NCBI RefSeq assembly: GCF_030269125.1 | Contig: NZ_BSSM01000006.1 | Coordinates: 186,001 to 250,000, forward strand | Source: Streptomyces hygroscopicus subsp. hygroscopicus | Lineage (GTDB): Bacteria; Actinomycetota; Actinomycetes; Streptomycetales; Streptomycetaceae | Length of the DNA stretch: 64,000 nucleotides | Direction of reading: 5' to 3' | Shown: positions 43,834 through 52,600 of the stretch, piece by piece | Position numbering within the stretch: position 1 is the stretch's first letter | How the letters are laid out: every line of letters begins with the position of its first letter | Translations under genes and position numbers: made by a program | The notes under the pieces: generated by a model | The model's input: the letters and a program-made list of their open reading frames with translations, nothing else | Database searches by the model: none | Told to the model about the DNA's origin: nothing

Positions 43834-44493
43834 TCAGGCGTTCTCGTCATGGATCCGCGCACCCAGATCCTCCGCCCACTCCAGCGCCCACGCCTTGAGT
43901 TCTTCGATCTGCCGGGAGCTGAGCCCGTACGCGGTGTAGTCCTCATCCTCGTACCAGTCCGCGCCGATGAGCCGGTCCCGGAGGTCTTCGAGGCTGAACT
44001 CGTCGTGGGCGCGACGGCGGCCCAGGGATTCGAGGTCGGCGGTGGAGCGGTGGCGGGAGGCAGCCTGGACGTCGATGAGGTCGCGGACGGTGCCGCGGTC
44101 GGCGAGGGCGCGGACCTTGGTACCGATCACGTCATCGAGGGCAAGAACGGGGCCGTAGGGCGTCTGGGCAGGCGGAGCCCAGAACGCCTCCTTGAGGATG
44201 TCGACCTCGCACTCCTCGCCGGTGTCCGGATCGGTGACGAGGAACCGGCCGCTGAGCGGATCGGTCTGGACGTGCGTGGTCCGCCATCCACGCTCGCTGA
44301 GGCCTGCTGTGAGTGAGGCGACGATCTCCTGCATCGGAGCGGGGTTCTCGGTGGCGACATCGAGGTCACGGCTGAAGCGTTCGACCAGGCCGTGGGCCTG
44401 CACGGCGTATCCGCCGGTGAGGACCAGAGGGTAGGGGGAACCGAGGTCAAGGATGTCGGCGAGGAGACGCTCGTGGAGCGGAGTGAGCTTCAC
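43834..44493 (-). CDS. AbiEii-like nucleotidyltransferase (toxin-type)
   Basis: A 219-residue protein of the AbiEii/AbiGii nucleotidyltransferase group, in which the toxin member attaches nucleotides to tRNA or another target. The minimal NTase core is visible: 'LTGGYAVQAHG' (Gly27-Gly28), 'RFSRDLDVAT' with Asp43 and Asp45, and the third acidic residue in 'ECEVDILKEAF'. The C-terminal half is helical and acidic. GTG 44493 overlaps the stop of the preceding gene as GTGA, so both are co-translated, the usual layout of a two-gene toxin-antitoxin unit. Toxicity is inferred from family and layout. Confidence 0.78.
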   Translation of the reverse strand: MKLTPLHERLLADILDLGSPYPLVLTGGYAVQAHGLVERFSRDLDVATENPAPMQEIVASLTAGLSERGWRTTHVQTDPLSGRFLVTDPDTGEECEVDILKEAFWAPPAQTPYGPVLALDDVIGTKVRALADRGTVRDLIDVQAASRHRSTADLESLGRRRAHDEFSLEDLRDRLIGADWYEDEDYTAYGLSSRQIEELKAWALEWAEDLGARIHDENA

Positions 44494-44852
44494 GCGGCGG
44501 TCGTGTCGGCTGGAGCGGTGCAGGGCAGCTCGGGGAAGGCGTCCTCCCAGACCTCGCGGATGTAGGGACTGATCAAGCGCCGCAGCACGGGCCACTGCTC
44601 GGTGAGCAGCCGGTGGTGCAGGAGGGCCACCACGTCCTCACGGGGTCCTTCGGCGAGGACGGTCCGGTAGAGCGTCATGCGGGACTTCGGACGGTCCAGG
44701 CTGTAGCTCGTCCGCCCGGACCAGACGATGTGGAGCGGCAGGTCCACGTTGCCCTCGACGGGGCCGGCCAGCTCCTGCAAGCGCTCGGGCAGTCGGCTGC
44801 GGTAGCGGTCCCGCAGCACCTCCGCACGGGGGGCGGTGATCGTCGTGTCCAT
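44490..44852 (-). CDS. Small partner of the AbiEii-like gene (possible antitoxin)
   Basis: A 120-residue helical protein starting at ATG 44852 ('MDTTITAPRAEVLRDRYR'). It does not show the winged-helix DNA-binding domain of classical AbiEi antitoxins, so either it is a different antitoxin type or only a linked protein. Its stop overlaps the start of the nucleotidyltransferase gene by four bases. The end 'VWEDAFPELPCTAP' is acidic. Function inferred only from linkage. Confidence 0.62.
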   Translation of the reverse strand: MDTTITAPRAEVLRDRYRSRLPERLQELAGPVEGNVDLPLHIVWSGRTSYSLDRPKSRMTLYRTVLAEGPREDVVALLHHRLLTEQWPVLRRLISPYIREVWEDAFPELPCTAPADTTAA

Positions 44853-44973
44853 GCATCCAGTATCGCTGCTGGGAGGCGGCGGCATGGCGGATACGGGGCT
44901 CCCCTGTCGTACGTATATGTCGGGCGCCGCCCGCCCTTCTCTCGGACATCTCACCCAGTGAGCGCTTAGCTCA

Positions 44974-45237
44974 TCATGGCCTCCCCGTGCAGCCCCCAGT
45001 GGCGCGGCAACGCGCCGCCCTGCCGACCCGGGACCAGCCCCACTCGCCGGTGCGGGTGATCATGACGCAGCAGGTCACGTGGAGGGCCGCCGCGGTGGAG
45101 TCGGCTGCGGTTTCGGTCTCGGTGTCGGAAATGACGACGGTGCCGAAGCCGAGGCCCATGGCGCCGGCGCAGGGGACGAGAAGGACACCGGGGCAGCCGA
45201 GGTCGCGGTAGCGGCCGGAGGGGCAGACGGCATCCAT
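44974..45237 (-). CDS. Small Cys/Gly-rich hypothetical protein
   Basis: An 87-residue protein starting at ATG 45237 with GGAG seven bases upstream. It has six Cys ('CPSGRYRDLGCPG', 'VPCAG', 'HVTCCVM', 'ARCRATGGC') and a hydrophobic middle. An in-frame GTG further upstream would give a longer protein without a better ribosome site. I do not recognise it; similar size and Cys content could fit a small zinc-binding protein. It is the last gene before the right island repeat. Confidence 0.45.
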   Translation of the reverse strand: MDAVCPSGRYRDLGCPGVLLVPCAGAMGLGFGTVVISDTETETAADSTAAALHVTCCVMITRTGEWGWSRVGRAARCRATGGCTGRP

Positions 45238-45398
45238 AAGGTACTCCGCTTCGACCCCGACAGCCCCCTCGCAAGGACCCGTGCCGCGGACGAGCTGTCG
45301 AGTCACGCAGCGAACCTCCCAAGCGGGAGTCACGCACCTGTGTCCAGGTCCCCTGTCATGGCAGCCGCCAGGTCAGCAAGCTGGGACGCTCCCGCGCC

Positions 45399-45419
45399 CG
45401 ATGCTGACTGTTTGCTGAC
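45399..45419 (+). repeat. Paired TGCTGAC motif, right island end
   Basis: CGATGCTGAC and TTGCTGAC spaced as at 28285-28305 and in the same orientation; an inverted copy GGTCAGCA lies at 45371-45378. It is 48 bp inside the right att-like core. Confidence 0.45.
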
Positions 45420-45464
45420 CCGAGCGGGGCCGTCACACCTCTGACCTGCAAAGACACGCAAACG

Positions 45465-45497
45465 CTAGATCTTGGACTTGAACATCGTGCGCAGCAT
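45465..45497 (-). pseudogene. panD: Truncated panD start (ten codons then TAG)
   Basis: Reads [10 protein letters not shown]-stop. The first ten residues equal those of the intact panD, but the third-codon bases of codons 2 and 3 and the start codon differ (ATG here, GTG there). The leader upstream is similar to that of the intact gene and includes CGGGAGT as ribosome site. This is most simply the original chromosomal panD start, cut off from its body by the island. Confidence 0.8.
45468..45488. repeat. Right direct repeat (att-like core) in the panD stump
   Basis: Twenty-one bases identical to 28043-28063, in the same orientation. The match ends at the stop codon of the stump on one side and at codon 4 on the other. 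Confidence 0.85.
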
Positions 45498-45705
45498 GTA
45501 GTACTCCCGGAGTGTTGGCTCCCTGCCCGCTCTTGCAGGTCAAGGGCGTTTCTCACTGTACATCGACAGGGTTTTTCGGCCTCGTACCGCCCAGTGCCGA
45601 GGACTGAAGCCGACCAATCGTCGACTTACCTGACGGCACGTCCGCCATGAGGTCGAAAGGACATCACCGCTGGAATGGTCACGTCAGTCGGGCGCCGGCG
45701 GCCCG

Positions 45706-46023
45706 GCATCGATCGTGGTCGCGGTGGCGTGCGGCCTGCCGTCCGCCGTCGCCGCGCGCGCCGGGCGCCTCGCCGTCGGTGGCTGCCGGCGGCCCCGACC
45801 CGGCTGGATCCGGTGGGCCGCCGCGCTGCCTCCGTCGGTGGTTGCCGACACCGCGCGGGTCTCGTGGACCGCCGCCGTCCGCCATGGCCTCAGGGAGCGC
45901 CCACCGGGACGCCTGCGCGAGATCGCGTTGCCGCACGACACGCCGGAACCAGTGGCGGCTGCCCGCCGGGCGTCGGCCACCGTCACTCTGTCCGCGACCC
46001 CGGGCACCAGCCTCTTCGGCCGC
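45706..46023 (+). pseudogene. Fragment resembling an Na+/H+ antiporter subunit E (MnhE/MrpE) gene
   Basis: One frame in this otherwise gene-free stretch reads 'LPPSVVADTARVSWTAAVRH', 'GRLREIALPHDTPEPVAAAR' and 'RASATVTLSATPGTSLF', which matches, from memory, the C-terminal half of actinobacterial MnhE-like membrane proteins. The N-terminal helices are not readable and the conserved ending is lost after 46023. Partner genes (subunits F and G) are absent. The other bases of 45498-45705 hold the panD leader copy and no gene. Confidence 0.4.
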
Positions 46024-46198
46024 CGGGGTCCGGTCGACGCGAGGGCGACTTGCACCGGGCTACGGCAAGGACCTCGCCTAGGACGACCCCTTTCCGTCCC
46101 TCCTCGCCCCAAGGGCCGCGATCGGGAAAGCCGGTACAGCCGGCCCGGGGTGACCGGATACTGTGCGCGAGACGGCAGCCCGGTCAGGGAGGGGAAGC

Positions 46199-47419
46199 AT
46201 GACCGACATCAGCGATGCCCGGCCCGCTGAGAACGAGGCACGAGCACCGCGGCGGAGCCGACTGCTCCGCCTGATGCGCTACGTCCCCGTGATCGCCCCC
46301 GTCGTGCTGTGGGCCGTGCCCTGCTGGGTGCTCCTGCACAGCGGACAGCACTGGCCGCTGCCCGTCACGCTGGGCGGCACCGTCCTGTTCGTCGGCGGCC
46401 TCATCGGTATGCCGTTCGCCATGGCGCACGGCCACGGCCGGCGCCAGCGGGACCGGGCGGCGATCATCGGTGACACCCTGCTGGGCACCAGCTGGGTCCT
46501 GTTCACCTGGTCCGTCCTGCTCGGCGTCCTTCTGCGGCTCGCCCTGGCCGTGGCCGGCGTCGGTGAGAGCCAGGACCGGGCCCGGATCGTCACGTGGGCC
46601 GTCCTGGGCGTAACCGCCGCGCTGCTCGCCTGGGGATACGCCGAGGCCCGCCGCGTGCCACGCGTGCGCCGGCTCGACGTGCACCTCCCGCGGCTGGGTG
46701 CCGGATTGGACGGGCTGCGTGTCGCCCTCATCACCGACACCCACTACGGCCCCCTCGATCGCGCCCGCTGGTCGGCGCGGGTGTGCGAGACCGTGAACAC
46801 CCTGGAAGCCGACCTGGTCTGCCACACCGGTGACATCGCGGACGGTACGGCCGAACGCCGCCGTGCCCAGGCCGCCCCGCTCGGTACCGTGCGGGCGACC
46901 CGTGCCCGCGTGTACGTCACCGGCAACCACGAGTACTACAGCGAGGCACAGGGCTGGGTCGACCTGATGGACGAGCTGGGCTGGGAACCGCTGCGCAACC
47001 GCCACCTGCTGCTCGAACGCGGGGGCGACACCCTCGTGGTCGCCGGCGTGGACGACGTCACCGCCGAGTCCTCCGGCCTGGCGGGCCACCGTGCCCACCT
47101 CGCCGGAGCCCTGGACGGCGCCGACCCCGGCCTGCCCGTCCTGCTCCTGGCCCACCAGCCGAAGTTCGTCGACCGGGCGGCGGCCGCCGGCATCGACCTC
47201 CAACTCTCCGGCCACACCCACGGCGGCCAGATCTGGCCCTTCCACCACCTGGTCCGCCTCGACCAGCCCGCCGTCGCCGGCCTCAGCCGCCACGGCACCC
47301 GCACCCTGCTCTACACCAGCCGCGGCACCGGCTTCTGGGGCCCGCCGTTCCGCGTCTTCGCCCCCAGCGAGATCACCCTGCTCGTGCTCCGCTCCCCGCA
47401 CCTGCCCGGCTCGCCGTAG
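46199..47419 (+). CDS. Membrane-bound metallophosphoesterase
   Basis: A 406-residue protein with four N-terminal membrane helices (about residues 25-150) and a C-terminal calcineurin-like phosphoesterase domain of the YkuE type. All metal motifs are present: 'LITDTHYGP' (DxH), 'HTGDIADG' (GD), 'VTGNHEYY' (GNHE), 'LLAHQP' and 'LSGHTHGGQIWPF' (GHTH). Such enzymes act on the cytoplasmic or outer face on phospholipid-like or nucleotide substrates; the true one is unknown. ATG 46199 is preceded by GGAGGGGAAGC. It stands alone. Confidence 0.88.
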   Translation: MTDISDARPAENEARAPRRSRLLRLMRYVPVIAPVVLWAVPCWVLLHSGQHWPLPVTLGGTVLFVGGLIGMPFAMAHGHGRRQRDRAAIIGDTLLGTSWVLFTWSVLLGVLLRLALAVAGVGESQDRARIVTWAVLGVTAALLAWGYAEARRVPRVRRLDVHLPRLGAGLDGLRVALITDTHYGPLDRARWSARVCETVNTLEADLVCHTGDIADGTAERRRAQAAPLGTVRATRARVYVTGNHEYYSEAQGWVDLMDELGWEPLRNRHLLLERGGDTLVVAGVDDVTAESSGLAGHRAHLAGALDGADPGLPVLLLAHQPKFVDRAAAAGIDLQLSGHTHGGQIWPFHHLVRLDQPAVAGLSRHGTRTLLYTSRGTGFWGPPFRVFAPSEITLLVLRSPHLPGSP

Positions 47420-47875
47420 CACCCGTCCGCGCGCATCGCCCCACTCCTCTTCCGACAGCGTCGCGGAAACCGGGCCGTCGACGGGCCGGCCCGCGGCGTA
47501 CTCCGTCATCCTCCGCTGCCGCGGCCGTCACCGCTTCGCGTGGTCCGCGACCGTCCGCCGGCCGAGTTCCCGGCGGGCCTCCGCGGCGGACAGCGCCGTC
47601 CTCTTCTCCGCGGAGATCCGACTCGGGTGCTCGATCGCGTCGTCCCGCGTGCCGAGACCGGCCCCTTCACGTGACGCCGTCGTGCGCCCGGAGCCCGGCT
47701 CCGTCCGCACGGATACGGCACCGCGATCCACCGGGACCCGGAGGCCGGAGCCTGCGCACCGCCGTCCCGCCGCATCCGCTGCGGCGGACAGGCCGCCGTC
47801 GGGCTCACGCCCAGCCGCCGGGCCCCTCCAGCGGCTTGACGTCCCGCGCGACTCCGCGTTCCCGGCGGGACGGGC
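47420..47875. other. Gene-poor convergent spacer
   Basis: 456 bp between two convergent genes. A minus-strand frame near 47530-47660 has some protein-like text ('HPSRISAEKRTALSAAEARR') but no start or family, so it may be a remnant. No terminator hairpin with a T run was seen. Confidence 0.4.
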
Positions 47876-49582
47876 TCAGTCTGCCGCCCTCGTGGCCAGC
47901 GACTGGGCGCGGTCGGCCAGTTCGACCTTGCGGATCTTGCCCGTCGTCGTCATCGGGAACTCCGGCACGAGCTCCAGCAACGGCACCTTGTAGGGCGCCA
48001 TGTTCTCGGCGGCCCAGGCGCGCAGGGTCGCCGCGTCGGTGGTGGCGCCGGGACGCAGCTGGACGAAGGCGACCGGGGTCTGGCCGCGGGCGGCGTCTTC
48101 CGCCGGGACGACGGCGGCGGTGTGGACGTCAGGGTGGCGGCACAGCAGCATCTCGACCTCGGCCGGAAAGACGCTCATGCCCTTGACCTTGATCATGTCC
48201 TTGTCGCGGCCGAGGTAGTGCAGGCAGCCCTTCTCGTCGATGCGGCCGTTGTCGCCGGTGTGCAGCCAGCCGTCGCGCAGTTGCTCGGCCGTCGCCTCGG
48301 GCCTTCGCCAGTAACCGGTCATCACCGACGGGCTGCGGACGATGATCTCGCCCGCCTCGCCGAGCGGCAGGGGCTCGCCCGTCCCGAAGGAGACCACCGC
48401 GATGTCGGTACCGGGGACGGGTATGCCGCAGAAGACCGGCTCCGTCGTCAGGTCCTCATCGTTCTCGGCGAGCCCGTAGGGGGTCGCGTCGAAGGTGTGG
48501 GTCTCGGTCATCCCGTAGGCGCCCTCACGCAGCAGCGAGCCCGGCCCGGCGACGGCAGCCCAGCGTCCGCGGACCTCCGGGTCGAGCTTGCGGACGAAGG
48601 AGACGGCCATCGGATCGGTGAGCGAGCTCAGGTCGTACGCGGAGAACTCGGGCCGGCTCAGCAGTTCGGTGAGTTCGAGGTAGTTCTCGACCGTGCCGAC
48701 CATGGTCGTCACGCGGTGGGTGTCGATCGCGCGCAGCACCTCGGCCGGGTCCCAGCGGGACATGAGCACGGACGTGCCACCGAGGACGAGGGGGGTGAGG
48801 ATGCCCAGATCCTCGCCGGCGATCCAGAAGACCGGTATGTAGCAGAGGGCCACATAGCCTCTGTCAGCGGCATGCCCGGTGGCACCCGCGCTGGACGCGG
48901 CGGTGTAGAGCATGTGCCGCTGGGTGTGCATGCAGCCCTTGGGCAGGCCGGTCGTACCGCCGGTGTAGTTCAGCGCGGCAAGGGCGTCGAGGTCGGTCGG
49001 CGCGTCTTTCGCGCGCTCGTGAGCGAGCGCCTGCTCCCAGCACCGCACGGTTCCTTCTCGTGCCACGGCGGGCGCGGTGGGTGCGCCGGACATCTCGGCG
49101 GCCGAGGTCACGAGCACCGTCTGGACGGCGGTGCTCGGCCGCGCCGCTTCGAGCAGCGGCACCAGCGTGTCCAAGGTGATCGCGGCGGTGGCGCCGCAGT
49201 CCTCCAACTCATGGGCCAGTTCGGCAGCTTGGAACATCGGGTTGACCGGTACGTGCACCGCGCCCAGTCGCAGCGCGGCCAGCATGGCGATGACGAACTG
49301 GGGGCAGTTCGGCAGATGGACCGCGACCCGGTCCCCGGCCTTCACGCCGACCGAGGCGAGCCAGCCCGCCAGCCGTCCGCTGAGTTCGTCCAGCTCGCGG
49401 TAACCGACGGTCCGGTCGGCGAAGACGATCGCGGGACGATCCGGATACCGGCCGGCCCAGTGCGCGACGTGTTCGGGCAAGGAGATCTCGCCGAGCGGGT
49501 AGCGCACCTCGTGCGGTGTGTCGTGCGGGCGGACCCGGGCCTGGCGGGCCCGCAGGTCGTCCAGGTACTCCTCGAACGTCAT
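47876..49582 (-). CDS. Acyl-CoA synthetase (AMP-forming, class I adenylating)
   Basis: A 568-residue enzyme that activates a carboxylic acid with ATP and joins it to CoA. Motifs in order: P-loop 'NYTGGTTGLPKG', 'YGMTETHTFDATP', 'LHTGDNGRIDEKG', 'GRDKDMIKVKGMS' and the C-terminal catalytic Lys in 'FPMTTTGKIRKVEL'. This is the layout of medium/long-chain fatty acid CoA ligases. ATG 49582 has GGAGG. It follows the carboxylase gene by 34 bp, so the two form an operon: ligase makes the acyl-CoA, carboxylase adds CO2. The exact acid is unknown. Confidence 0.92.
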   Translation of the reverse strand: MTFEEYLDDLRARQARVRPHDTPHEVRYPLGEISLPEHVAHWAGRYPDRPAIVFADRTVGYRELDELSGRLAGWLASVGVKAGDRVAVHLPNCPQFVIAMLAALRLGAVHVPVNPMFQAAELAHELEDCGATAAITLDTLVPLLEAARPSTAVQTVLVTSAAEMSGAPTAPAVAREGTVRCWEQALAHERAKDAPTDLDALAALNYTGGTTGLPKGCMHTQRHMLYTAASSAGATGHAADRGYVALCYIPVFWIAGEDLGILTPLVLGGTSVLMSRWDPAEVLRAIDTHRVTTMVGTVENYLELTELLSRPEFSAYDLSSLTDPMAVSFVRKLDPEVRGRWAAVAGPGSLLREGAYGMTETHTFDATPYGLAENDEDLTTEPVFCGIPVPGTDIAVVSFGTGEPLPLGEAGEIIVRSPSVMTGYWRRPEATAEQLRDGWLHTGDNGRIDEKGCLHYLGRDKDMIKVKGMSVFPAEVEMLLCRHPDVHTAAVVPAEDAARGQTPVAFVQLRPGATTDAATLRAWAAENMAPYKVPLLELVPEFPMTTTGKIRKVELADRAQSLATRAAD

Positions 49583-49616
49583 GTCCGTTCCTCCTCTGCG
49601 AGCCGCGAGCGCGCGG

Positions 49617-52600
49617 TCACCATGTGTCGACGATGTGCCTTCTGCGTGCGGTGTCCGGGCGGCGTGTGGGATGGGAGGCGAAGGCCTCGGTGATCCAGCG
49701 CCGGGTCTCGGCCGGGTCGATCACGTCGTCCAGTTCGAACACGGCCGCGGCGTTGACCGCCTTGCCCTGGCGGTACTGCTCGGCCAGCAGTTCGTCGAAG
49801 GCCCGCTGCCGCGCCTGCGGATCGGCGATCGCGTTCAGTTCGCGCCGGTAGCCGAGGCGGACGGCACCCTCCAGGCCCATGCCGCCGATCTCGCCGGTGG
49901 GCCAGGCCACCATGGCCACCGGGTTGCGGAAGCTGCCCCCGGCCATCGCCTGGGAGCCCAGTCCGTAGCCTTTTCGGAGTACCACCGAGAAGACGGGGAC
50001 GCCGAGGTTGGCGCCGGTGACGAAGAGCCGGCTGAAGTGGCGGACGGTGGCGGTGCGTTCGGCGTCGGGACCGACCATGAATCCTGGCGTGTCGCACAGC
50101 GACACCACGGGCAGTCCGTGTGCGTCGCACAGTTGCAGGAACCGGGCCATCTTGTCGGCGGCCACGCTGTCGATGGCACCCCCGAGATGGCCGGGGTTGT
50201 TGGCGACCAGTCCCATCGGGCGGCCCTCCACCCGCACCAGCGCGGTGATCACTCCGACGCCGAACTCCCGGCGCAGTTCCAGCACCGTACCGGTGTCGGC
50301 CAGCAGTTCGATCGCCTCGCGGACGTCGTAGACCCGCACCCGGTTCTCCGGGACGACGTGCCGCAGCAGACGCTGGTCGGCGCAGTCCCAGGAGTCGAGC
50401 GGGCCCTGGAAATAGGAGAGGTACCGTCTGGCGGCGGCCACGGCCGCCTCCTCGTCCGCCACCGCGAGGTCGACGACACCGTTCGGCACCTGCACCGACA
50501 TCGGCCCGACCTCCTCGGGCCGGTACCGCCCGAGACCTCCGCCCTCGATCATCGCCGGGCCGCCCATGCCGATGGTCGTGCCGGCGGTGGCGATGATGAC
50601 ATCGCAGCAGCCGAGCAGCGCCGCGTTGCCCGCGAAGCAGCGCCCGGAGGCGATGCCGACCGTCGGCACCAGCCCGGAGAGCCGGCCCATGGTGGAGAAG
50701 GTGGTCACGTCCAGTCCGGACACCGAGGTGGTGTCGGTGTCCCCGGGGCGACCGCCGCCCCCCTCGGCGAAGAGCACCACCGGCAGGCGGCGTTGCTCGG
50801 CCAGTTCGAGCATCCGATCGGTCTTCTTGTGACTCAGCAGGCCCTGCGTACCGGCCAGCACGGTGTAGTCGTAGGACAGCACCACGCACTGACTCGCCTT
50901 CGCCCCGAACTGCTCGCGGCCCACGTGGCCGATGCCCGCGACCAGGCCGTCGGCCGGAGTGCTGGTGATCAGGTCCTCCATCGAGCGGCGCTGCCGCTGG
51001 GCGGCGACCACCAGGGCACCGTACTCGGTGAAACCGTCCGGGCCGCACAGGTCGCCGATGTTCTCGCGTGCGGTGCGCTGTCCGGAGCGTCGTCGCCGTT
51101 CCACGGCCTGCGGCCGGGCTTCGTCAAGACCGACACGGTGGCGCTCGACGACCTCGGCGAGGTCCGGCCGGATCGCGTCCAGATCCACCTCGACCGCCTC
51201 CTCGGCCACCTCCCCGGCGACCTCGGCCGAGGTCAGCACCACCAACTCCCGGTCGGCGGCCACGACATCCCCGACGGTGACGTGGACCGCGCGGACCCGC
51301 CCGCTGCACGGAGCGGTCAGCACGTGCTCCATCTTCATCGCCTCGACCACGAGCAACGGCGCCCCGGCCCGCACCTCGTCGCCCGGCCGCACTCCGACGG
51401 CCACGACGCTGCCCGGGAACGCGGCGCTCACCACGCTGCCGTTCGCCGGTGCCCCGGCATCCCCGAGAGCCTCGGGGACGAGTTCGTGGAGATGCTCGTC
51501 CATGAAACGCGTCGTCACCGTTCCGTCGCGGAAGGCGGGATGCCGCAGCACGGCCCGCAACACCGGGATGCCGGTGGCCATGCCCTCGATCGCGAACTCC
51601 CGCAGCGCGGTGTCCGCCCGCGCCGCCGCCGCCGCGAAGTCCCCGCGCGTGGTGCGGGTGACCACCTTGGCCAGCAGGGAGTCGAACGAGCCACCGACCC
51701 GCATCCCGGTACGGCCGTGGGTGTCGACGCGGACCCCCGGCCCGCCGGGCGGCTCGAAGACGTCCAGCGTCCCGGTGGACGCGCGCGCCGAGCCGTCACG
51801 GGCTGTCTCCTCCAGGTTGACGCGGGTCTGGATCGCGAAGCCGTGCGGGGCGGGGATCTCGTGCTGCAGCAGCCCCTGTTCCGCCAGGGTCCACCCGCGG
51901 GCCACCTGGAACTGAGCAGTCACCAGGTCCACACCGGTGAGCTCCTCGGTGACGGTGTGCTCGACCTGGATCCGCGGGTTGGTCTCGATGAACCAGAACG
52001 ACTCGGGATTCTCCGCGTCGACGAGGAACTCGAACGTGCCGAGCCCCCGGTAGCGGGTGGCCGAGGCCATCGTGACGGCTGCCTCGATCAAACGGTCGCG
52101 GGTGGCCGTGGGCAGGGAGGGGCTGGGCGCGATCTCGATCAGCTTCTGGTGCCGCCGCTGCACGCTGCACTCGCGGTCCCACAAGTGCGACACCGCGCCG
52201 CTACCGTCACCGATGATCTGGATCTCGATGTGCTTGGCCCGCCGCAACAACTGCTCGACATACACCTCCCCGTCGCCGAACGCGCGCTCCGCCTCGGACC
52301 GGCAGCGTTCGTAGGCCCAGGGCAGTTCGTCCGCCTCGAACACGGCCCGCATGCCGCGCCCGCCACCACCGGCGACCGCCTTGACCATCACGCCCGCACC
52401 GGGCCCCAGGCCCGCCAGGAACCCCTGCGCCTCCTCAAGGCTCACTCCGCCCTTCGTGGCCGCCAGCACGGGAACCCCGTGCCGGCGGGCGAGTTCGCGC
52501 GAGCGGGCCTTGTCGCCGAAAAGACCGAGCAGTTCGGGAGCGGGGCCGACGAAGGTGAGCCCGGCCTCGGTACACAGTTCGGCGAACTCCGCGTTCTCGC

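Larger units (their letters stand above)
28043..45488. mobile_element. Genomic island integrated in the 5' end of panD (about 17.4 kb)
   Basis: The island is bounded by an exact 21-bp direct repeat that corresponds to panD codons 4-10. Left of it panD is whole; at the right end only ten panD codons remain, followed by TAG. This is the pattern of site-specific insertion that rebuilds the target gene. Inside are a three-gene helicase/unknown/ATPase operon, an AbiEii-like pair, small ORFs and a decayed gene. No integrase, relaxase or phage gene is visible, so the element is probably immobile now or depends on an enzyme elsewhere. Boundaries are seen; mobility is inferred. Confidence 0.75.

Noticed and set aside
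28043-45488. Prophage or conjugative element
   Set aside because: No phage structural, relaxase, FtsK/Tra or replication gene is seen between the repeats; cargo is limited to helicase/ATPase and toxin-like genes.
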